This document shows, in pieces, positions 8,678 to 19,224 of a DNA stretch of 64,000 nucleotides. The DNA comes from Bremerella sp. JC817 (lineage in GTDB: Bacteria; Planctomycetota; Planctomycetia; Pirellulales; Pirellulaceae), in NCBI RefSeq assembly GCF_040718835.1, contig NZ_JBFEFG010000267.1, positions 248,001 to 312,000 of the forward strand, written 5' to 3'. The notes under the pieces were generated by a model that did no database searches, was not told the DNA's origin, and saw nothing but the letters and a program-made list of their open reading frames with translations. The position numbers and the translations under genes are program-made. Position 1 is the first letter of the stretch, and every line of letters begins with the position of its first letter.

Positions 8678-10114
8678 ATGTCTGAATTCCATCCGATGCA
8701 ACTCAATCGCCGGACGTTCCTGTCGCAAACAGGAATCGGTCTCGGCTCGGCCGCTCTTGGTTCTTTGCTTGCCCGCGAAGGCCTCGGGGCTTCGTCCTCG
8801 ACCAATGGCGTCCCTGGTCAGCCTGGCCTGCCGAACCTGCCGCAGCGTGTCAAACGTGTGATCTTCTTGTGCATGTCAGGCGGACCATCGCACCTGGAGA
8901 CCTTCGACAACAAGCCGGTGTTGTCGAAGATGAACGGCCAGGCATTTCCTGAGTCGTACACCGCTGGCCAACCGATCGCCCAGCTTCAGGGCCAAGCCTT
9001 GAAGTGCCTTGGTTCGATCTCGAAGTTCCAGAAGTACGGAGCCAATGGACAAGAGATCAGCGACTACCTTCCCTGGCACGCGAAGATGGCGGACGACATT
9101 TGTATCGTTCGTTCGATGGTGACCGAACAGATCAACCACGATCCGGCTCATACGTTTATGAACACCGGCACGGCGATCAGCGGGCGTCCTTCAATGGGGG
9201 CCTGGGTCAATTATGGTATCGGCTGCGAAACGGACGAACTGCCCGGCTTCGTGGTGCTGTCGAGCGTCGGTGGTCGTAACCCGCAGCCGATCGCTTCGCG
9301 GCAATGGGCCAGCGGCTTCCTGCCAAGCCGTTACCAAGGAGTGGAATTCAGTTCGACGGGCGATCCAGTGAACTATGTCCGCAATCCTGCTGGCGTGAAT
9401 GTTCGTCAGCAACGCAACCTGGTCGATGCGATCAGCAGCTTGAATCGCCATCGCCAACAAACCAATGGCGATCCTGAAATCGCGAGTCGCATTGCCGCTT
9501 ATGAAATGGCGTTTCGCATGCAGATGTCGATCCCGGAACTGACCGACGTCTCGGATGAACCACAGCACATCCTCGACATGTATGGGGCCAAGCCAGGCGA
9601 TGGTTCATTCGCCTCGAACTGTCTACTCGCACGTCGTTTGGCCGAACGAGGCGTTCGCTTCATTCACCTATATCATCGCGGCTGGGATCATCATGGCGGG
9701 CTGAAGAAGTACATGGATGTCTGTACCGGACTGACCGACAAGCCGACTTACGCTTTGCTGACCGACTTGAAGCAGCGTGGCATGCTCGACGATACACTGA
9801 TCGTGTGGGGTGGCGAATTTGGTCGTACGCCGATGTCGCAGTCAGGCAAAGGAGACATAGGCCGCGACCATCACATCAAAGGCTTTAGCATGTGGCTGGC
9901 TGGCGGTGGGGTGAAAGGGGGTACAACATACGGTGCCACCGACGACCTTGGCTACAACGCGGTTGAGAATGTCGTTCACGTCCGTGATCTGCATGCGACG
10001 ATGCTGTATCTGCTGGGGATCGATCCCGAGCACTTCAGCGTCAAGTTCCAGGGACTCGACATGCGTCTGACCGGAGTGAAACCGGCTCGCGTAGTGCACG
10101 ACATCATCGCTTGA
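8678..10114 (+). CDS. DUF1501 protein with Tat signal
   Basis: A member of the DUF1501 family, related to the alkaline phosphatase/sulfatase fold. The N-terminus carries a twin-arginine signal (LNRRTFLSQTGIGLGSAALG), so it is exported folded. Family segments seen are VIFLCMSGGPSHLETFDNKP near residue 65, HTFMNTGTAISGRPSMGAWV, GVRFIHLYHRGWDHHGG and WGGEFGRTPMSQSGKGDIGR with DHH, whose Asp and His residues are likely metal ligands. It is the last gene of the four-gene sigma-factor operon and converges on the hybrid kinase, with only 12 bases between stop codons. It probably works with the preceding PSCyt/DUF1549 protein, by genomic pairing; the reaction is unknown. Confidence 0.93.
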   Translation: MSEFHPMQLNRRTFLSQTGIGLGSAALGSLLAREGLGASSSTNGVPGQPGLPNLPQRVKRVIFLCMSGGPSHLETFDNKPVLSKMNGQAFPESYTAGQPIAQLQGQALKCLGSISKFQKYGANGQEISDYLPWHAKMADDICIVRSMVTEQINHDPAHTFMNTGTAISGRPSMGAWVNYGIGCETDELPGFVVLSSVGGRNPQPIASRQWASGFLPSRYQGVEFSSTGDPVNYVRNPAGVNVRQQRNLVDAISSLNRHRQQTNGDPEIASRIAAYEMAFRMQMSIPELTDVSDEPQHILDMYGAKPGDGSFASNCLLARRLAERGVRFIHLYHRGWDHHGGLKKYMDVCTGLTDKPTYALLTDLKQRGMLDDTLIVWGGEFGRTPMSQSGKGDIGRDHHIKGFSMWLAGGGVKGGTTYGATDDLGYNAVENVVHVRDLHATMLYLLGIDPEHFSVKFQGLDMRLTGVKPARVVHDIIA

Positions 10115-10126
10115 TGCCGCGCCCTG

Positions 10127-13100
10127 TTAAACGCCCGACGTGTGACTTCCGACAGCGATTTCGTCGAGAAGTTGCTTGATGCGATCAGGCTGAATTGGCT
10201 TCGACAAATAGTCATCCATGCCAGCCGCCAGGCACTGTTCGCGAGCCCCGGACAAGGCATGCGCCGTCATCGCCACGATCGGCGTGCGACGCCCGTTCTC
10301 TTGTTCCCATTGCCGAATCGCGTTGGTCGCTTGGGATCCATCCATCTCTGGCATTTCGAGATCCATCAGCACGAGATCGAACTTTCCTTCCTGGTAGCGT
10401 TCCAGTGCTTCCCTCCCGGTACTGGCCACTTCACAGGTGTGCCCGAACAGTTCCAGGATTCCGGATGCGACTTCCTGATTTACTGGTGCATCGTCCGCCA
10501 ACAAGATGTGCAATGAACGGCCGCAGGTGGGCATCGTCGGAACGCCTGCACGATCTTCGGACGGCACCGAATCGATGGCGGCGAGAATGGCACTAATCAA
10601 TTCTTCGCTGGAAGCAGGCTTCGACAAGGTCGCCATTGCACAATGATCGATTCCATCCGGCACGCCGGTCGGAGGAATCAGTACGACGTGCGGCAACTTG
10701 AACAAGTCGACCGAGTCAGGCGTGATGAACCACTGTGCCAAGGTCTCTGATCCACTGTTCCAGTCGAGCAGCACGAATGGCAAATCGCTGCGTTCGGTGT
10801 CGTCATCGTCAACGACTGCGGCAAACGCTTCGTCTAACGTCGTCACCTCGCATGTAGCCCCCGCACCCGAGAGAATCTCTTGGTACAAGTCACGAGCGGT
10901 TTGATTTTCCGAGATGATTTGAATCCGTCGCCCTTCGAGCACGGGTGCTTGCGGCGTCGCTTCCTCTTCGACCTGCTTGATCGGAATGGTCACATGGAAC
11001 GTACTTCCCACGCCGACTTCACTTTCGACCCAGACTTTGCCATTCATCAAGCTGACAATCTGCGAAGAGATCGCCAGGCCGAGCCCGGTCCCGCCGTAGC
11101 GACGGGTGGTCGAACTATCACTTTGCTCGAACGCCTCGAAGATCGCCGCTTGTTTTTCCGCGGGGATGCCTGGGCCAGAGTCTCGCACAGCGAAGTGCAT
11201 CTGTCGCTGCTTACCGATCCCATCGATGCGGCAGTCGACCAGCACTTCTCCCTTTTCGGTGAACTTGATGGCGTTGCCAACCAGGTTGAAAATTACCTGT
11301 CGTAAGCGGCACGGGTCTCCCTCGACCAATGCTGGAACCTCGGGGCCCGTACGACAAAGCAGTTCGATTCCCTTGTTCGCTGCATTGACCGCCAAAAGAC
11401 GAACCGACGAACTAACCACCATCTGTGGATCCATCGGAATTGCTTCGAGCTCCATCTTGCCTGCCTCGATCTTCGAGATATCGAGGACATCGTTCAGCAA
11501 GTTCAAGAGGCTCTCACCCGACTGATTGATCACGGTCAGGCAGTTGCGTTGCTGCGAGGTCAATTCGGTCCGCAAGGCTAACTCGGTCATACCGAGAATC
11601 CCGTTGAGTGGTGTGCGGATCTCGTGACTCATGGTCGCCAGGAAGCGGCTCTTGGCCTCGTTCGCCGTTTCGGCGGCGACCTTGGCAACACGCAGTTCTT
11701 CTTCGGTCTTGCGAAGCTCTTTGGCCGTCCGCTCCAACTGGAGATTCGACCGTGCCAGTTCTGCTGCTCGCGAAACAGCCGCCGCCGTTCGTTCGGCGAT
11801 ACGTTGCTCGAGCGTCGTATTCAAACGCGTCAGATCCTGGAAGCCTTGAGCATTCTCGAGGGCAGCTCCTGCGATGGTTCCGACAAAGTCGGCCAGGCGT
11901 TCTTCGTCCGATCCGAACAGGCCGACGACCTGGGCATGCTCGACATACAAACAAGCTGCCAGTCGATTGCGGACAAAGATGGGAATGTAAATCGTCGATC
12001 GGCTGGCAGCCGTTTCGCGATGCATGGCACCGTCGATGCCTGACTCGACAAATGCCATCGCATGACCGGCATCGATCGCCTGTTGCAGGTTCTTCTGATC
12101 GTAGGTCACCTCCGGCACACCCATCTTGATGGTTGGCCGAGCCTGCTCATTGTCGCGGTCGAATTCCAGCAGCAGGCTGTTTTCACCACGGAGTAAACGT
12201 GTCGCGCCACCGCACGACTCTTCATAGATCTTTTCAGTCGTGAGCGCGGAAGCGATCCGGCGGCCAACGTGCAGCACCGTGTCGAATCGGTCGACCAGGG
12301 ACAACGTTGCCAGTTCCCCTTCGCGAGGATTGGCCCGATCGTCTTCAATGGTTAGTTCGTCAAAGAGGCGTTGCGATTCTCGTTCGTCGTGCCGGGCATC
12401 TTGCCAGTTTGCCGAGAACCCCACCTGGCTACGATGCCAAAGGGTAACAGCTTGTTCGTACATAGCCTCGAGTTGTGTGGTGATCGCCAGGCACTGATCG
12501 AACAGCTTTCGTGACTTGCGATAGTTTCCACGCATGGCGGCCACTAGGGCCCGTTCGCGAATTGCTCGTGGCAAATCGTTCGGGCACACTTTGGCCGCAC
12601 GAATTGCGCGCCTGGCAGTCCGCTCTGCATTTTGAAGCATGGCGTTTCGCAAGTGCGGAGCATGCGGTGGCGTTGTCTCGGCCTGCATTCGAAAGGCCGT
12701 TGCCAACCAGGCAAGAGCAGGGGCCGTGTAGGCATTCTCGATACCTGCGACCTTGGCGGTTTCGACGGCAGTTTCCAATGCCGTGATCGCCGAATTCAAT
12801 TTTCCTTGGTAAAGATCTCGCACACCCACAGCGAAATAGAGCTGCGTCTTTCCTTGGGCATCGTGACGGGTTCGCTCGAGTTCTGCCTCGAACAGCGAAT
12901 CGGGAATATCACCACGGGTCGCACGCACCCAGACATCGAGAATGATCCCGGAGGCCTGTTCGTCGCCCAGTTCGATCCCGGACCGATGATTGTTCTGCGC
13001 TTCGGCGATTGCTTCGCGGAAGTTGCCAAGATGGTAAAGCGATGCCGCAACCTGGTAGCGGGCAATATGCACTTGCCAATAGTCGCCGGTACGCTCCAGA

Positions 13101-16072
13101 AGCTGGATCGACTCACGACCTTTCTCGATGCACTCTCGATAGTTGCCAGCAGCATAAAGAGCACACGCGTAGTAGTTCAACGATTGCCCCTGACCCCACA
13201 CGTCGTTGAAGCTGCGACGAAGTTCCAATGAACGTCGAGCATACCAGAGCGCACGTTTGAACAACGGGACCAGGCACACCACCGGGGCATGTAACGAATA
13301 GGCACTCGCAAGCTCGGGGCTCGGCAAAAAGTCTTCCGCATAGTTCAAACCACGCAAGTGGGCCAGAAGACATTCGACTTTGCTACGACAATACCAGCAA
13401 CCATGTGTCAACAGAGCGAATAGCTGAATGGCCAGCCGTTCTGAGTCATTTGGCGGACGTCGCTTCCGCTGCAGGAAGAAGCCCGGAAAACAGGTATGCA
13501 TAACCTGCTTGAGAGCTTCCCACATCAACAGGACGACAACCAGCACGCGGTTCCGTGGCACAAGACAACCGAGGGAGCGTAGCGCTGTTTCAAATCCTTT
13601 CGTCGCGGACTCCATGTCGCCACGCTTGAAGGAGAGTTCAGCGAGTTTGCTTTGGATCTTCGCGCGATCGAGATCACCTTCCGCCAGTTCCGCCGCCAGT
13701 TCGAATTGGGGCGCGGCTTCCGGATATTGTCCTCGCAACATCAACGCATCGCCCAAACCTTCCGCAATCCGGAAGCGAATCGACTTCGATTGATTCTGGG
13801 CACCACGCTGGGCAATACGATATTGCTTTTCCGCGATTTCCAGCGAGAACTGGCTGCGTGCCTGTTCGGCGGCCTGCAGTGCGTAGCCGAGTGCGGTCTC
13901 AGCGGCACCTGCCTCGTCTAGGTGATAGGCGATTTCGGAAACGCGTCCTGGATGCTGCTCTTGTAAATGCAAGGCGGCCCGCAAGTGCAACTGTCGTTGT
14001 TCGTGCGGGTCGAGTCGGTCGAGCAACGAACTGCGGATCTTGTCGTGAACGAAAACAAACTGTCCGCCGTCGGCTCGCTCCCAGATTAAGTTACGATCGC
14101 GAGCATGCAGCAGCGCAGCGACCGCCTCAGGGACACTCATCCGTGTGAGCGACGAAGCGATATCGAGGCTGAATTCTTTACCCACCAACGCACCGACCGA
14201 GAGCAGATTGATCGTCTCGGGAGGTAGCATCTCGATTCGATGGGTGAGAAACGACGCCGCTTCTTGCGAAGACTGAATGTCGTTCAGTCGCTGCGGATCG
14301 ACTTTCCAGCAACCTTCGCCGGATTCCAACGCTCCCGATTCAACCAGGCCGCGAACGACGGCTGAAGCCATGAATGGGCTACCACCCGCCAGACGCGTGA
14401 CAACCTCGATCGCTTCATCGGGCAGGGCACCTGCCATCGACTCAGCGAGCTGTTTGATCTCTTCCGAACGGAGTGGCTTGAGTGCGATTTGTGGGCACCG
14501 TGGGATCGCGCGCAACGAGTGATTCTCGTCCACCTCTTCGGTCCGGAACGAGCAGACCAGCGAGCTATGCCGCTTGGAGTTGCGCGGCTGCGTGTGCCAC
14601 CGTCGAATCAAATTGTGCGTCAGACCATCTGCCCATTGGCAGTCGTCCAGAATGATAATTGCTGGACGTTCGCGACTTCCCAGGGCTCCCAGAAACTTGA
14701 TCAAGGAGTCGATCGTTCGGTTTTCACCAAATGCTGCCGGAGACTTCTCCGTCAGCCGTTCGCTGGGCCGCAAGGCACTCCCGAGCGAAGGCAACGCCGC
14801 ACAAAGGGCGTCGACCATGTCGCCGACTTGCTCGCGAACTCGATGCAATAAAGAGGCATCTTTTTGGGCCATCGAAAGGAATCCATCCACGATTCCTTCC
14901 AGCATTCGATAAGGCCGTTGGCCGACATTGGTGGTCGCTTGACCTCGCAACACCCAATTGCCATTGCGACGGGCGACACGGACCGCTTCGACCATCAAAC
15001 GGCTTTTGCCGACACCTGACTCGCCTTCAACCAGGATCACCGAGGCGTTGCCCTGGCGAGTCTCTTTGATGAAGTTGTTGAGTTGATTCAGTTCTTCATC
15101 ACGCGCGACGAAAGCGGGCTCGGTCAGCGTGCAACGGCGATCACTTGATCCGATGGTGATGTGCGATCCATCGCCTCCCGTTTGTAAGACTTCTTCAATC
15201 GCCAACAGGTCCGCCACGACCGCACTGGCCAACTGGTAGCGATCGCGTGGATCCTTGCGTAGCAGACGTTGAACGAGCTCGTCCAGGTCACGCGACACTT
15301 CTGCATTGATACTCGGCAAGTCAGGCACAGGCGCCGTGAGATGTTCAAATAGAATCTCACCTGCTCCCTTTCCCAGAAATGGCAATCGCCCTGCTAACAA
15401 GCGGAATAAGAGAATCCCACCCGCATATAGATCGGACGGGGGTCCCACATCCGCATCGATCGAACCCGCTTCCTCCGGCGACATATACGAGACCGTCTCA
15501 CACTCACGTTCACCCCAAAGTTGATCTGGATGAAAACGTTTCACAATTCCGACCCCCCCCAGTTTGATCCCCGTGATTTTCGCATCATCGCGAGAATCTA
15601 CGGTCACCACCATACTGGAAGGCATCACGTCGCGGTGTAGCGACCCACGACGATGCAACGAGTCGAGCGCGGTAAAGAGGTCCTTACCAATCTGTAGGAC
15701 TTCGTTAATCGAAAGAGGTTCTTCCGTCAGAACCTGCGAGAGCGTCTTTCGATCTTCGCGCGGCATCACAATATAGAAATCATCGTCACTGCGCAAGAAG
15801 TTCAGAATGGGAACAAGCTGCTCATTATGATGATCGCGACGGATTGCGGCTTCAAACTCGACACGAGCGCGCGTTCCGCTCGACATCGAAGATAGATTTA
15901 CCGAGCGAATCTCAACAAGTTGCCCGTTCGCTTTGTCGCTTCCCCAGAAGGTTTGGCCATACGTAGGCTCACCGGTCGCCGCGTTGATCTCGTAGCGCGA
16001 ACTGATCTCCTCAGCGACATTCAACAGTGGTTTGAATGCGTCGACCACGTCACCTGGTTCTCGGTCCACCAT
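10127..16072 (-). CDS. Giant pseudokinase-ATPase-TPR-GAF hybrid histidine kinase
   Basis: A 1981-residue cytoplasmic signalling protein without transmembrane segments. In order: a Ser/Thr kinase-like domain (about 27-290); an AAA ATPase with Walker A GESGVGKS (350-357) and Walker B IIILDD (472-477); a helical TPR-like region (about 690-1240); GAF (about 1255-1408); a coiled coil; HisKA with H1483 in [10 protein letters not shown]; HATPase with N1596/N1600, DSGPGIP and GGTGLGL; a divergent receiver (about 1714-1830, Asp 1770); and a full receiver (about 1853-1972, Asp 1904, [12 protein letters not shown] in LSKPIQ). The kinase domain keeps HRD (146-148) but has PSS where the catalytic-loop Asn is expected, and GVG (173-175) in place of DFG, so it is probably inactive. 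The layout matches the cyanobacterial dual-type Hstk kinases. Its phosphorylated receiver needs an HPt partner, and one is encoded nearby at 18706-19083. Confidence 0.93.
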   Translation of the reverse strand: MVDREPGDVVDAFKPLLNVAEEISSRYEINAATGEPTYGQTFWGSDKANGQLVEIRSVNLSSMSSGTRARVEFEAAIRRDHHNEQLVPILNFLRSDDDFYIVMPREDRKTLSQVLTEEPLSINEVLQIGKDLFTALDSLHRRGSLHRDVMPSSMVVTVDSRDDAKITGIKLGGVGIVKRFHPDQLWGERECETVSYMSPEEAGSIDADVGPPSDLYAGGILLFRLLAGRLPFLGKGAGEILFEHLTAPVPDLPSINAEVSRDLDELVQRLLRKDPRDRYQLASAVVADLLAIEEVLQTGGDGSHITIGSSDRRCTLTEPAFVARDEELNQLNNFIKETRQGNASVILVEGESGVGKSRLMVEAVRVARRNGNWVLRGQATTNVGQRPYRMLEGIVDGFLSMAQKDASLLHRVREQVGDMVDALCAALPSLGSALRPSERLTEKSPAAFGENRTIDSLIKFLGALGSRERPAIIILDDCQWADGLTHNLIRRWHTQPRNSKRHSSLVCSFRTEEVDENHSLRAIPRCPQIALKPLRSEEIKQLAESMAGALPDEAIEVVTRLAGGSPFMASAVVRGLVESGALESGEGCWKVDPQRLNDIQSSQEAASFLTHRIEMLPPETINLLSVGALVGKEFSLDIASSLTRMSVPEAVAALLHARDRNLIWERADGGQFVFVHDKIRSSLLDRLDPHEQRQLHLRAALHLQEQHPGRVSEIAYHLDEAGAAETALGYALQAAEQARSQFSLEIAEKQYRIAQRGAQNQSKSIRFRIAEGLGDALMLRGQYPEAAPQFELAAELAEGDLDRAKIQSKLAELSFKRGDMESATKGFETALRSLGCLVPRNRVLVVVLLMWEALKQVMHTCFPGFFLQRKRRPPNDSERLAIQLFALLTHGCWYCRSKVECLLAHLRGLNYAEDFLPSPELASAYSLHAPVVCLVPLFKRALWYARRSLELRRSFNDVWGQGQSLNYYACALYAAGNYRECIEKGRESIQLLERTGDYWQVHIARYQVAASLYHLGNFREAIAEAQNNHRSGIELGDEQASGIILDVWVRATRGDIPDSLFEAELERTRHDAQGKTQLYFAVGVRDLYQGKLNSAITALETAVETAKVAGIENAYTAPALAWLATAFRMQAETTPPHAPHLRNAMLQNAERTARRAIRAAKVCPNDLPRAIRERALVAAMRGNYRKSRKLFDQCLAITTQLEAMYEQAVTLWHRSQVGFSANWQDARHDERESQRLFDELTIEDDRANPREGELATLSLVDRFDTVLHVGRRIASALTTEKIYEESCGGATRLLRGENSLLLEFDRDNEQARPTIKMGVPEVTYDQKNLQQAIDAGHAMAFVESGIDGAMHRETAASRSTIYIPIFVRNRLAACLYVEHAQVVGLFGSDEERLADFVGTIAGAALENAQGFQDLTRLNTTLEQRIAERTAAAVSRAAELARSNLQLERTAKELRKTEEELRVAKVAAETANEAKSRFLATMSHEIRTPLNGILGMTELALRTELTSQQRNCLTVINQSGESLLNLLNDVLDISKIEAGKMELEAIPMDPQMVVSSSVRLLAVNAANKGIELLCRTGPEVPALVEGDPCRLRQVIFNLVGNAIKFTEKGEVLVDCRIDGIGKQRQMHFAVRDSGPGIPAEKQAAIFEAFEQSDSSTTRRYGGTGLGLAISSQIVSLMNGKVWVESEVGVGSTFHVTIPIKQVEEEATPQAPVLEGRRIQIISENQTARDLYQEILSGAGATCEVTTLDEAFAAVVDDDDTERSDLPFVLLDWNSGSETLAQWFITPDSVDLFKLPHVVLIPPTGVPDGIDHCAMATLSKPASSEELISAILAAIDSVPSEDRAGVPTMPTCGRSLHILLADDAPVNQEVASGILELFGHTCEVASTGREALERYQEGKFDLVLMDLEMPEMDGSQATNAIRQWEQENGRRTPIVAMTAHALSGAREQCLAAGMDDYLSKPIQPDRIKQLLDEIAVGSHTSGV

Positions 16073-16480
16073 GTGTTCTTATCGTTTTAAATTACAGGTA
16101 ATACATGAAGGCCCCATGCGGCCTGGGAAGCTCCCTGGCTGACATCATGTATGCCCTTGATTAGTAGAGGAAGCGACTGGTTGCCCCCTCCACATAAGTA
16201 GGCGCAGATCGGTGCGCTGAATCACTGGAAACTTAGCTTGCCCCCTTGCGCCCGCTTCTAAGATCACGCGTTAAGCGCAAGCTGCGCATTACGTATGGGT
16301 CATAAGGGGCATGTAAATGGTGAAACTTACCTAAGCACACCCCCCCTTATGTCTAATTGCTACGTTTCATGGTTGATTTCCGGCAACAGGACCATTCTGA
16401 TAAATACTCGAGTCGCGTCGTACCAATTCACGTGCGACCTTATCTGCCCAATTGGACACCTGATTTTCTGGGTATTTGCA
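16073..16480. other. Divergent intergenic region with CATAAGGGG inverted repeat
   Basis: This 408-base region lies between the divergent hybrid kinase and methyltransferase genes. CATAAGGGG (16301-16309) and CCCCTTATG (16343-16351) form a 9-base perfect inverted repeat with a 33-base spacer. A related CATAAGTAGG occurs near 16193. These may be operator half-sites for shared control. No clear core promoter was identified, and the upstream open frame in phase with the methyltransferase (from 16295) has no protein-like features. Confidence 0.4.
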
Positions 16481-17602
16481 ATGATTCAGCCGAACGAGTC
16501 GAGCTCGTCTCGATTACCTAGCGTGATCGAATTCTTTTCAAAGGACGTGGCGGAATTCAAGCAACAGCTTGCTCAACTTGAAAGCGAGATTGACAAGGAT
16601 GCAATCCCGCAACGTGGAGATGAGTTTCACAAGCGAACGCTTGCCGCATTTCAACAATCTCAAACCGCTTGTCGCAATTTCGAATGCGCTCACGAAAATG
16701 ATCCTGAATTGATCAAGGAAGTTCAGGCGCGTTTCCGTGAAGAAACGAATCCCTGGTTCTCGCTTAGTTGGATCGGTAATCGTGCTCGCACGAAGCCTAG
16801 CGGCTTTGCTGGCGACTACGAGATGCTGGTCAAACTATACGAAGAAGCCACACCAGCGCGAGGTTTAGGTGCATACCTGGACCTCTGCATTTCCGAACTT
16901 CCGTTGGCCAACGCGGTGCGCGGTCGTAAAGACCTCGTCCGTGAGTATCTGGAAAATGAAATCGGATCTCGCGAAGGTGATCTTCGGATCCTCGATATCG
17001 CTTGTGGTCCATGTCGCGAATTTCTCGATTGGCCGGAATATGCCGGTCGCAACATCGAAGTAATCGCCATGGACAACGATCCCGTCGCGCTTGAATACAT
17101 CGAAGCCACAGTTGCCTCGCAACTTCCGCCATCGACAACGCTCAAACCGGTTCGTTACAACGCCATGCGTGCGCGGAACTCGGAAGCGACCAAAAAGAAC
17201 TTCGGTACGTTCGATATCATCTACAGTGTTGGCTTGGCCGACTACCTGACCGATGAGCACCTGGTCGGCATCTTCGCCGGTCTCGGGGAATCGCTGAACG
17301 AAGGGGGCTGTCTGGTAATCGCCTTCAAAGATACCGAGCAGTATGACGAGACGCCTTACCAATGGCATCTCGATTGGTTCTTCTATCAGCGGACCGTAGA
17401 TGATGTTTTGAACGTATACCAACAGGCCGGTTTCAATACCGACAAGATGGTACTGACTCGTGATCGGACGGGCATCATTGTCAACTACGTGAGTCGCAGT
17501 GCTCCGGATTGCATTCGTCGTATCGACCTGGCTGAAATGCCACGCTCGGCACGTGCGAAGAACACTCGGATCGCGAAGAACGGTCAGATCGTCGAGAACT
17601 AA
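16481..17602 (+). CDS. PhcB-like class I SAM-dependent methyltransferase
   Basis: A 373-residue cytoplasmic methyltransferase. An N-terminal helical region is followed by SGFAGDYEMLVKLY (107-120) and LPLANAVRGRKDLV, then the Rossmann core with motif I ILDIACGPC (170-178), the acidic motif II end in IEVIAMDNDPVALEY, and FDIIYSVGLADYL. The combination of GFAGDY, AVRxRK, ACGPxREF and IYSxGLxDYL is that of the family annotated as extracellular factor 3-hydroxypalmitic acid methyl ester biosynthesis (PhcB), though that family is broad and substrates are mostly untested. The start at 16481 is chosen because residues encoded upstream look non-coding; the ribosome site is weak. It is divergent from the hybrid kinase and converges on the HD-GYP regulator with 3 bases between them. 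Confidence 0.85.
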   Translation: MIQPNESSSSRLPSVIEFFSKDVAEFKQQLAQLESEIDKDAIPQRGDEFHKRTLAAFQQSQTACRNFECAHENDPELIKEVQARFREETNPWFSLSWIGNRARTKPSGFAGDYEMLVKLYEEATPARGLGAYLDLCISELPLANAVRGRKDLVREYLENEIGSREGDLRILDIACGPCREFLDWPEYAGRNIEVIAMDNDPVALEYIEATVASQLPPSTTLKPVRYNAMRARNSEATKKNFGTFDIIYSVGLADYLTDEHLVGIFAGLGESLNEGGCLVIAFKDTEQYDETPYQWHLDWFFYQRTVDDVLNVYQQAGFNTDKMVLTRDRTGIIVNYVSRSAPDCIRRIDLAEMPRSARAKNTRIAKNGQIVEN

Positions 17603-17605
17603 AAC

Positions 17606-18709
17606 CTAGTTCGCAGCGGTGCAGGTCCCAGCGGGAATGCTCACTCCGGGTGCCATCTCTGGAAGATTCGCATACACGAGTGCATCGTTCAGACGCTGAT
17701 TGATGTTGACGATTTCTTCCTCGTGACGGAAGAACGCCTCGACGATATCAGGGTCGAAATGGGATCCGCTTCCCTCGCGGATAATCGCACAGGCCTTTTC
17801 ATGCGAGAAGGCTTCTTTGTAAACGCGAGCAGTGGTCAGGGCGTCGTAGACGTCCGCCACTGCGACAATGCGGCCGCACAGCGGAATTTCTTCTCCCTTC
17901 AGCCCGTACGGATAGCCACTGCCATCCCACTTCTCGTGATGCGATGCGGCAATGTCTCTAGCAAATCGCAGGTAGGCCGCTTCTGGCTGCTCTTGGACGG
18001 CAGCATCCAGCGTGTGAAAGCCTACGAGCGTATGCTGCTTCATGATCTCGAATTCTTCCGACGTTAATCGGCCCGGCTTCAGCAACACGTGATCGGGAAT
18101 ACCTACCTTGCCAATGTCGTGCAGCGGACTGGTCAGGTAGATCGTGCGGACATAGTCGGCATCGACAATGTCGGCGTACTTAGGCTGGCTCGCGAGATCT
18201 TCGGCCAACAAACGCGAGTATTCTCGCATGCGTTCCAGGTGAGCGCCTGTCTCAGGGTCGCGTGATTCCGCGAGCTTGGCCAACGCAAAGATGATGACGT
18301 TTCGGCTTTCTAACGAAACAATGCGATTCGCTGTGCGGAGCCGGATTTGCAGTTCTTCCGGGTCGAACGGCTTGTTGACGAAGTCGTCGGCACCGGCTCG
18401 AAGACCACTGACCAGATTATGTTTGCGGTCAAGCGAGGTCAGCAGAATGAAATAGACGTAGCCGCTTAAAGGACGCTGTCGCACACGACGGCAAAGCTCT
18501 ACGCCTGACATGCCCGGCATTTGCCAGTCCGACAATACGATACGAATGTCCCCCTGGCAGATCATTTCCAGCGCTTCGTTTCCGTCGCTGGCGGTCAGGA
18601 CCGGAATACCCAACGCCTCGAGAACGTCCCGTAGCATGCCAAGACATGCCGGATCGTCGTCTACCAATAAAATGGGAGCTTGCGTGGTGTCTCGGTCATG
18701 GATGATCAT
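17606..18709 (-). CDS. Response regulator with HD-GYP domain
   Basis: A two-domain regulator, 367 residues. The receiver (about 12-130) has the acidic cluster LVDDDP, phospho-acceptor D61 in LSDWQMPGMSG and Lys in NKPFDPEEL. The C-terminal HD-GYP domain (about 150-345) has SPLHDIGKVGIPDHVLLKPG, HHEKWDGSGYPYGL and AVADVYDALTTARVYKE, all the residues expected of an active cyclic-di-GMP phosphodiesterase. The start codon overlaps the stop of the HPt gene by ATGA (18706-18709), so the two are translationally coupled. It is therefore a good candidate receiver of phosphate from the HPt protein, lowering cyclic-di-GMP. The output has not been tested. Confidence 0.93.
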   Translation of the reverse strand: MIIHDRDTTQAPILLVDDDPACLGMLRDVLEALGIPVLTASDGNEALEMICQGDIRIVLSDWQMPGMSGVELCRRVRQRPLSGYVYFILLTSLDRKHNLVSGLRAGADDFVNKPFDPEELQIRLRTANRIVSLESRNVIIFALAKLAESRDPETGAHLERMREYSRLLAEDLASQPKYADIVDADYVRTIYLTSPLHDIGKVGIPDHVLLKPGRLTSEEFEIMKQHTLVGFHTLDAAVQEQPEAAYLRFARDIAASHHEKWDGSGYPYGLKGEEIPLCGRIVAVADVYDALTTARVYKEAFSHEKACAIIREGSGSHFDPDIVEAFFRHEEEIVNINQRLNDALVYANLPEMAPGVSIPAGTCTAAN

Positions 18710-19083
18710 TGGCGGTCCCCTACGCGTCGCTGCGAGATGATGTCCGTCAAACGGTCATACTCTTCGCGAATATCTGATAGCGATTCGTCTACGTTTTGCA
18801 GACTTCCTTCCGCCTTCTGCTCGAGTTTTGTCGCAATCTCGGCAAGTCGGTCTGCAGAAACCGTCAATGAAGTTCCCTTGATGCGATGCGCTATTCTCGC
18901 AACTTCCTCCGAGTTTTGCTCGTCTGCCGCAGCTTCCAGTGCTTCCAGATCGCCAACCAGGGCCTGCTGGAATCGATCCAATGCTTTCTCGACCAGATCG
19001 ATTCGACCAATACAACGGGATGTCAATGTTTCCCAATTGATGGACTGGTCAGTGGAAAAAGTGAGCATTGGTTGCCAATTCAT
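18706..19083 (-). CDS. Stand-alone HPt phosphotransfer protein
   Basis: A 125-residue histidine phosphotransfer protein. The four-helix HPt core covers about residues 18-115, with the phospho-accepting H66 in ARIAHRIKGTSLTV followed by LAEIATKLEQKAEG. The start at 19083 is preceded by GGGGAG at a 7-base spacing; the frame is open to 19134, but that extension lacks a ribosome site. It overlaps the HD-GYP regulator by 4 bases. HPt proteins carry phosphate from a hybrid kinase's receiver to a response regulator; the nearby hybrid kinase ends in a receiver and has no HPt domain of its own, which makes these natural partners. Confidence 0.9.
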   Translation of the reverse strand: MNWQPMLTFSTDQSINWETLTSRCIGRIDLVEKALDRFQQALVGDLEALEAAADEQNSEEVARIAHRIKGTSLTVSADRLAEIATKLEQKAEGSLQNVDESLSDIREEYDRLTDIISQRRVGDRQ

Positions 19084-19224
19084 TCGCAGTCTCCCCGGGT
19101 TAAAACCTGTGCACAGATAAGAGCTGGCGTGCAACTTTCCGGATATCTTCCGAAAGATAGGTTACATTTCCCCGAGGGTCAAAATGATACGCAATTCGAT
19201 GGCAATTCGAGCATATTTGGCGTA

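Noticed and set aside
16295..16480. N-terminal extension of the methyltransferase
   Set aside because: Residues look non-coding and the conserved family start fits the ATG at 16481.
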